Origin: Pirellula staleyi DSM 6068
GTDB lineage: Bacteria; Planctomycetota; Planctomycetia; Pirellulales; Pirellulaceae
NCBI RefSeq assembly: GCF_000025185.1
Contig: NC_013720.1
Span: forward strand, 6,014,001-6,078,000
Reading direction: 5' to 3'
Length of the DNA stretch: 64,000 nt
This document shows, in pieces, positions 59,683-64,000 of the stretch. The first letter of the stretch is position 1; every line of letters starts with the position of its first letter. The translations under genes were made by a program, and so were the position numbers. The notes beneath the pieces are model-generated. The model saw only the letters and a list, made by a program, of their open reading frames with translations, was not told where the DNA came from and did no database searches.

Positions 59683-61194
59683 TTAGTACGACTTCGCCAC
59701 GACGACACGTTTGGTCACTGGCTTGCCGGTAACGATGCAAGTTCCTTCGTCGACAGCACCAGCGAGTGGAATGCAGCGGACCGTAAGGCGATGCTTTTTG
59801 AGTAGCTCATCGACAGCAGGCTCATCGACCAAGTGACACATCGCAAAGCCGCCGTGGATCTCGGCTTTGTCTTCCGCCGTGTTTTTGGGAGTGAACCAGG
59901 CAATCAGATCGTCGAGCGAATCGACATTGCGCGTGTGCTCTTCGCGATAGGCTAGAGCGCGATCAAACAGGTTCTTTTGAATCGCGTCGAGGCGATCGGC
60001 AATCGTTGCCACGAGATCTTCGCGACCAACGCCGACCTTCTCCCCCGTATCGCGACGGGCGAGGAACACGCCGTTTTTGGCGATATCCTTGGGTCCGATT
60101 TCAGCACGCAGCGGAACACCTTTTTTCACGTGCTGCCAGTTCTTCTCGCCACCACGCAGGTCACGATCGTCGATCATCACGCGAATCGATTCGCCGGAAT
60201 ACTTTTGCGATTCAAGTTCCACCTTGAGGCTTTTCACATAAGCCAGTACCGCAGTTCGCTCTTCGTCGTTGCGATAGATTGGCAGCAGCACGATGTGTTT
60301 GGGGGCGAGCTTCGGTGGAATGATGAGTCCATCGTCGTCGCTATGGGTCATGATCAGCGCGCCGATCAGACGTGTCGAAACGCCCCAGGAAGTAGTCCAA
60401 GCAAAGCATTCTTTGCCATGCTGATCCTGGAACTTGATCTCTTGCGCTTTGGCAAAATTCTGACCGAGAAAGTGCGACGTTCCGGCCTGCAGTGCCTTGC
60501 GATCTTGCATCATTGCTTCGATCGATAGGGTTTGCACCGCGCCGGGGAAACGCTCGCCTGCGGTCTTTTCGCCCTTGATGACGGGCATCGCCATGAAGTT
60601 CTCGGCGAAGTCGGCGTAGACCTCGAGCATCTTGGACGTTTCTTCGCGTGCTTCTTCTTCGGTGGCGTGCGCGGTGTGCCCTTCTTGCCACAAGAACTCC
60701 GTCGTGCGGAGGAACAAGCGCGTACGTAGTTCCCAGCGGACAACGTTGGCCCATTGGTTGATCAGGATTGGCAGATCGCGATACGACTGCACCCATTTGG
60801 CATACATCGAACCGATGATCGTTTCACTGGTGGGGCGGACGATCAGAGGCTCTTCGAGCGGACCAGCGGGAACCAGTTTGCCATCTTTGCCCGGCTCGAG
60901 ACGATGGTGCGTGACGACAGCGCACTCTTTCGCGAAACCATCGACGTGCTCAGCCTCTTTCTCGAGGAAGCTCATCGGGATAAAGAGCGGGAAGTAAGCG
61001 TTTTCGTGACCAGTGGCCTTAAACATCCCATCGAGCACTTTTTGAACGTTTTCCCAGATCGACCAGCCCCAAGGCTTGATCACCATACAGCCGCGTACTG
61101 GCGAGACTTCGGCCAGATCGGCTGCCCGGATCACTTGCTGATACCACTCGGGATAATCTTCTTCTCGCGTGGGGCTGATTGCTGTCTTGGCCAT
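59683..61194 (-). CDS. proS: prolyl-tRNA synthetase, short (archaeal/eukaryal-like) type
   Basis: 503 residues, the short class without the editing insertion of E. coli ProRS. Class II motifs: KPWGWSIWENVQKVLDGMF, RPTSETIIGSMYAKWVQSYRDLP, NQWANVVRWELRTRLFLRTTEFLWQEGHTAHAT; the anticodon-binding domain (IVLLPIYRNDEER) and a C-terminal Zn-like extension ending KRVVVAKSY complete it. It charges tRNA-Pro. It heads the minus-strand operon with DUF4416 and the glycan genes. Confidence 0.95.
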   Translation of the reverse strand: MAKTAISPTREEDYPEWYQQVIRAADLAEVSPVRGCMVIKPWGWSIWENVQKVLDGMFKATGHENAYFPLFIPMSFLEKEAEHVDGFAKECAVVTHHRLEPGKDGKLVPAGPLEEPLIVRPTSETIIGSMYAKWVQSYRDLPILINQWANVVRWELRTRLFLRTTEFLWQEGHTAHATEEEAREETSKMLEVYADFAENFMAMPVIKGEKTAGERFPGAVQTLSIEAMMQDRKALQAGTSHFLGQNFAKAQEIKFQDQHGKECFAWTTSWGVSTRLIGALIMTHSDDDGLIIPPKLAPKHIVLLPIYRNDEERTAVLAYVKSLKVELESQKYSGESIRVMIDDRDLRGGEKNWQHVKKGVPLRAEIGPKDIAKNGVFLARRDTGEKVGVGREDLVATIADRLDAIQKNLFDRALAYREEHTRNVDSLDDLIAWFTPKNTAEDKAEIHGGFAMCHLVDEPAVDELLKKHRLTVRCIPLAGAVDEGTCIVTGKPVTKRVVVAKSY

Positions 61195-61561
61195 GACCTG
61201 AGTCGCTTCTTCCTGAACTGGTTGCTACATCGAGACTTACCGCACAAAGCCGCGGGCACCTGTCTGCCGCCTGGCAAGCCCGCATTGTAGGTCGCCAGCC
61301 AAATTCATGACAAGGCAGCGTGCCGCGGGAAGTTCAGCGCGGGACTGGCTGTTGGCAACTGGCGAACCGATCTCACTCAAGATGACCGCGCGAAGAAATT
61401 CAGTGACCGTTTCGGTTCCCGTCCACCGATGCGGCCTCTTCACAAGACTGCTGTCCAATCATGTTGATTGTGTGAAGATTGCGGTTTGACGAGTAGGGGC
61501 GGCGTGGTTTACATTTGTAATTCTCATCTTTTTTTCTTTTCTCTTGACTGGAGCACCTCTC
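61195..61561. other. divergent intergenic region upstream of proS and DUF1559
   Basis: About 370 bp. It carries the promoter for the DUF1559 gene (see 61486-61515) and presumably one for proS on the other strand. A T-rich run (61526-61545) precedes the DUF1559 ribosome site. I see no RNA or supported ORF. Confidence 0.5.
61486..61515 (+). promoter_or_regulatory. sigma-70-like promoter candidate for the DUF1559/lipoprotein pair
   Basis: TTGACG (61486-61491), an 18-base spacer and TACATT (61510-61515). The -10 lies 47 bases before the ATG at 61562. A GGAG ribosome site precedes the ATG. Confidence 0.45.
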
Positions 61562-62503
61562 ATGTTTTCATCGTCTATGCGCCGAGGTCGATCGGCGTTT
61601 ACGCTGGTCGAACTCCTAGTAGTCATCGCAATCATCGGCGTCCTTGTAGCCCTACTCTTGCCAGCCGTCCAAGCTGCCCGTGAAGCCGCTCGCCGGATGC
61701 AGTGCGTTAACAACCTCAAGCAAATCGTGTTGGCTTCGCACAACCATCACGACACGTTTGGCTTTTTTCCCGCTGGGCGCTTTGGCTGCGACGGTTCCGG
61801 CACCCCCTGCAACGGGATGTCGGCAACGAGCGTCAACCGTGGTGGGGCCAGTGGATTCGTTTATCTGCTCCCCTATCTCGAGCAAGACAATATCTACAAG
61901 TCGCTCGGTACGGCTGAAGCAAACGTACCTTGGCCGACCACCGACAACGCAACTTGGCGAACCTTCAACAAGGTCGGCCTGGAGTCGCGGCAGAATGCTT
62001 TCTCTTGCCCGTCGAATACGGCCCAGCCATTTTTGGCGAACACCGGATCGGGTGTTACGCTCAACGCGAGTGTTGGCAGTTACGCTCTGGTCAGTGGCTC
62101 CAACGGGCCGAGCCAAGGGATTGGCAACTCCGTGAAGTTCGACAACAACGGTCTCTTCGTCTACTTCAACAAAAGGACGATGGGGGATATCACCGATGGC
62201 ACCAGCAACACACTGGCTGTTGGGGAAGTTCGTGACGGCCACTTGGGAAACAACCCTAACATTTGGAGTGTCGCCGGTCGCCATTCGCACAGCTTGCGAA
62301 CGACAGAAAACCCCATCAACACGCCACCAGGGACCGGAATTCTGTACACGACCCTCAACGGTGCGTTCCTGAGCCGACACCCCAATGGAGCCAACTTCGG
62401 TCTGGCCGACGGTAGCGTTCGCTTCATCCAGCAGAACATTAACATCACGGCGTACCGGAATCTCTCAACCATCCGAGGTGGTGAACCCACCTCCCTCGAG
62501 TAA
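61562..62503 (+). CDS. DUF1559 protein with type IV pilin-like N-terminus
   Basis: 313 residues from ATG 61562 (GGAG upstream); a frame from 61544 is not needed. The N-terminus has MRRGRSAFTLVELLVV, the prepilin cleavage motif with Glu at +5, a hydrophobic helix, then LLPAVQAAREAARRMQC. The DUF1559 body (NNLKQIVLASHNHHDTFGFFP) ends with SRHPNGANFGLADGSVRFI, the family H-x-DG block. It shares layout with the copy at 14221. The lipoprotein gene comes 17 bp after it, whereas the other pair has the lipoprotein first. Confidence 0.95.
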   Translation: MFSSSMRRGRSAFTLVELLVVIAIIGVLVALLLPAVQAAREAARRMQCVNNLKQIVLASHNHHDTFGFFPAGRFGCDGSGTPCNGMSATSVNRGGASGFVYLLPYLEQDNIYKSLGTAEANVPWPTTDNATWRTFNKVGLESRQNAFSCPSNTAQPFLANTGSGVTLNASVGSYALVSGSNGPSQGIGNSVKFDNNGLFVYFNKRTMGDITDGTSNTLAVGEVRDGHLGNNPNIWSVAGRHSHSLRTTENPINTPPGTGILYTTLNGAFLSRHPNGANFGLADGSVRFIQQNINITAYRNLSTIRGGEPTSLE

Positions 62504-62520
62504 GAGAGGAAGGCTGCACG

Positions 62521-63021
62521 ATGACTATCACAGTTACACACAGCTACCGCGCTTTGCTGGGCGCGGCCTTGGCGGTCGGCATCCTCAGTCTCGCAGGCTG
62601 CGGAGATGGGGGGCCGAATATGGTCCCCGTCTCGGGCGTCGTCCTCCTCGATGGCCAGCCGCTGGACTATGGTCACATTCAAGTGATCCCTGCCGACTGG
62701 CGGCCTGCCTCCGGCCAGATAGGAAAGGATGGTCGTTTTACACTAACGACCACCGAGCCTAACGATGGCTGCGCTGTCGGTACGCATAAGGTCGCAATCC
62801 TGGCGGGCGAATCGATCACCGCAGAGACCACTAGGTGGCACGCTCCGGCAAAATATGCTGATATCCAGACGTCGAATCTGACGGTGAACATCACCGGCCC
62901 AACCGACGATCTGAAGATTGAGCTGCAATCCGACGGAACCCAGCTGTATCGGGGTCCGAAACTCGAGAGCCAAATCCCTGAAGGCGGAACCGAGAATTCG
63001 GGTTTCCAGTTCAGCGAGTAA
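62521..63021 (+). CDS. small lipoprotein with carboxypeptidase-regulatory-like domain
   Basis: 166 residues, GAGAGGAAGG upstream. The signal ends in a lipobox (LSLAGC). The mature part reads VPVSGVVLLDGQPLDYGHIQVIPADW, then GRFTLTTTEPNDGCAVGTHKVAILA, the same beta-sandwich type as the lipoprotein at 13721. It pairs with the DUF1559 gene just upstream. Function unknown, probably at the cell surface with its partner. Confidence 0.8.
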   Translation: MTITVTHSYRALLGAALAVGILSLAGCGDGGPNMVPVSGVVLLDGQPLDYGHIQVIPADWRPASGQIGKDGRFTLTTTEPNDGCAVGTHKVAILAGESITAETTRWHAPAKYADIQTSNLTVNITGPTDDLKIELQSDGTQLYRGPKLESQIPEGGTENSGFQFSE

Positions 63022-63044
63022 CCCAGTCAGCCAAGAATTCCCCG

Positions 63045-63070
63045 AGGTCGGCTACGCTATAGCCGACCTT
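63045..63070. terminator. bidirectional hairpin between converging genes
   Basis: AGGTCGGCTA (63045-63054) and TAGCCGACCT (63060-63069) form a perfect 10-bp stem with a 5-base loop, 23 bp after the lipoprotein stop and 21 bp beyond the methyltransferase stop. Only two T follow on the plus strand. Confidence 0.6.
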
Positions 63071-63090
63071 CTCACCAGCCCTCTGTAACC

Positions 63091-63756
63091 CTACCGACAT
63101 TGGGTGATGCGTAGCAGATAGAACTGATGCTCCGCAGGATTGGTGAGGGGTTGGGAGTGGCGATTGACGTAGGCGACTTCGAGGCCACAGGCACGGGCTT
63201 TCTCGGTGAAGCCGAGCGAAGTGATACGGCCAGGGTCGGCGATCCAGCAAACACCATCCGGTGCGAGCATTTGGCGAATGGTTTGGGCCAAGATGCTGTG
63301 GAGCGAGGGATCGTAAAGAATCTCGCACCCGAGAAGGAGTGGAAAGGTTTCTGCTGGAGGCTTGTTCCAGTCGATTACCAGGGTGCGCGGAGCGGGAAAA
63401 CCACTGTCGATGGCACTGGTGGCGGCGAGTTCGAGCGCTAGCGGCTGATAGTCGGAAAGTGTGACATCGAGCCCTGCTGCCATGGCGGCAATGCCGACCA
63501 GTCCGAGACCACTCCCCAGTTCGAGCATGCGTGTTTGAGGCGCAAAGTTTTGCTCGAAAACCCAAGCCGACATCGTGCGGGCACTCGGCCAGATCTGAGC
63601 CCAGAAAGGATCGTACGCAGGCTGCTGATCGGCTGGTAGCGAAGCGACCTGATCGAGCACCGCAGCGGGGTCGGCTGGTACCGTGATGCGAAGGGTGCGA
63701 CCAGCAATTTCGAGGGAAAGCTGCCGGAGTCCTCCCGGCACATCAAGCACGTCCAT
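63091..63756 (-). CDS. class I SAM-dependent methyltransferase (METTL21/lysine-methyltransferase-like)
   Basis: 221 residues. SAM motif I is MLELGSGLGLVGIAAMAAG; WPSARTMSAWVFE just before is typical of METTL21/EEF1A-lysine-type and ETFB-lysine methyltransferase families (FAM86-like) in bacteria. LLLGCEILYDPSLHSIL is the post-motif region, near the D/E-x-x-Y-x pattern those enzymes use. It methylates a protein or small molecule; the target is unknown. Confidence 0.8.
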   Translation of the reverse strand: MDVLDVPGGLRQLSLEIAGRTLRITVPADPAAVLDQVASLPADQQPAYDPFWAQIWPSARTMSAWVFEQNFAPQTRMLELGSGLGLVGIAAMAAGLDVTLSDYQPLALELAATSAIDSGFPAPRTLVIDWNKPPAETFPLLLGCEILYDPSLHSILAQTIRQMLAPDGVCWIADPGRITSLGFTEKARACGLEVAYVNRHSQPLTNPAEHQFYLLRITQCR

Positions 63757-63829
63757 GCCATGGTTCTCGAAAGCGAAAATTGAAATGCGGTGCGCTAATA
63801 AATGGGAGAGTTAAACGACGCGAAATAAT

Positions 63830-64000
63830 CTAGCGGCGAGCGAGCCAATCGGAACAGCCGAACTTGCTGGCGGCAATCGATTCGGCACCACTTTTTTCAG
63901 CAGCTGTGATTTCGCCTGGCACCAATTCGACTTTTAAGTATTCGGTTAGTCGTGGGAGCCAGCGAGCGATCAATTCCTCGGAAGTAATCTGCTGCGAATG
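63830..64000 (-). CDS. C-terminal end of a gene cut by the window edge
   Basis: Only the last 56 residues are visible, ending TAG (63830-63832). The tail is helical, with TSEELIARWLPRLTEYLKV, then GEITAAEKSGAESIAASKFG, CSDWLARR. No family is recognised. Confidence 0.6.
   Translation of the reverse strand, partial: HSQQITSEELIARWLPRLTEYLKVELVPGEITAAEKSGAESIAASKFGCSDWLARR

Overview
The window (about 57% GC by eye) reads as chromosome of a Pirellula-like planctomycete. The signs are two genes for DUF1559 proteins with type IV pilin-like N-termini, each paired with a small regulatory-like lipoprotein; DUF1573; many secreted proteins with twin-arginine-like signals; and very long versions of TatC, an RluB-type pseudouridine synthase and IF-2. 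The species cannot be fixed from sequence alone. I see no phage, insertion sequence, CRISPR array or rRNA operon. One tRNA gene (Lys, TTT) is present.

Layout. 1-1036: a partial DUF5690 membrane protein diverges from a PhnZ-like HD oxygenase, with a 15-bp direct repeat between them. 1298-8721: a heavy-metal efflux locus made of a His-rich exported protein, an RND adaptor with a His-rich C-terminus, a CzcA/CusA-type pump with an unusual periplasmic insertion, a His-rich lipoprotein, a second lipoprotein and an exported HMA metallochaperone. 8977-15195: an exported polysaccharide pyruvyl transferase-like protein, an aquaporin plus arsenate reductase pair (probable arsenic detoxification), a secreted esterase, and the first lipoprotein/DUF1559 pair. 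15372-22584: GlgX, a secreted sialidase, a HEAT-repeat protein and a fused ADP-forming acyl-CoA synthetase/GNAT acetyltransferase. 23113-29444: tRNA-Lys, an SDR thioester reductase with an SCP2-like tail, a GT21-like glycosyltransferase, an exported terpene-cyclase-like repeat protein and a CobA-HemD fusion. 29570-36925: a TPR protein, rpsT, pyrK overlapping a giant RluB, and two planctomycete-type exported proteins. 36972-45216: manA, tatC with a huge loop, priA, a SolA-like oxidase and an ABC ATPase.

45221-52271 is the nusA-infB-rbfA translation cluster plus an endonuclease III-like protein of unknown role. 52521-61194 is a minus-strand run: proS, DUF4416, a WecA-like transferase, an O-antigen ligase-like/TPR protein, DUF1573 and a tetraheme cytochrome lipoprotein. 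61562-64000 holds a second DUF1559/lipoprotein pair, a methyltransferase and a partial gene.

The genes that clearly work together are the metal efflux locus, the aquaporin/ArsC pair, the translation cluster and the proS-to-DUF1573 surface-polysaccharide operon. The strongest oddities are: translation-machinery proteins with very long disordered tails, above all an 811-residue pseudouridine synthase with acidic and RGG/RGD-like blocks; a TatC with about 190 extra residues between TM1 and TM2; a CusA-type pump with an insertion of about 85-90 residues; the SDR-SCP2 fusion; and a metallophosphatase-like domain joined to a four-heme cytochrome. No single locus is convincingly a new defence or mobile system.
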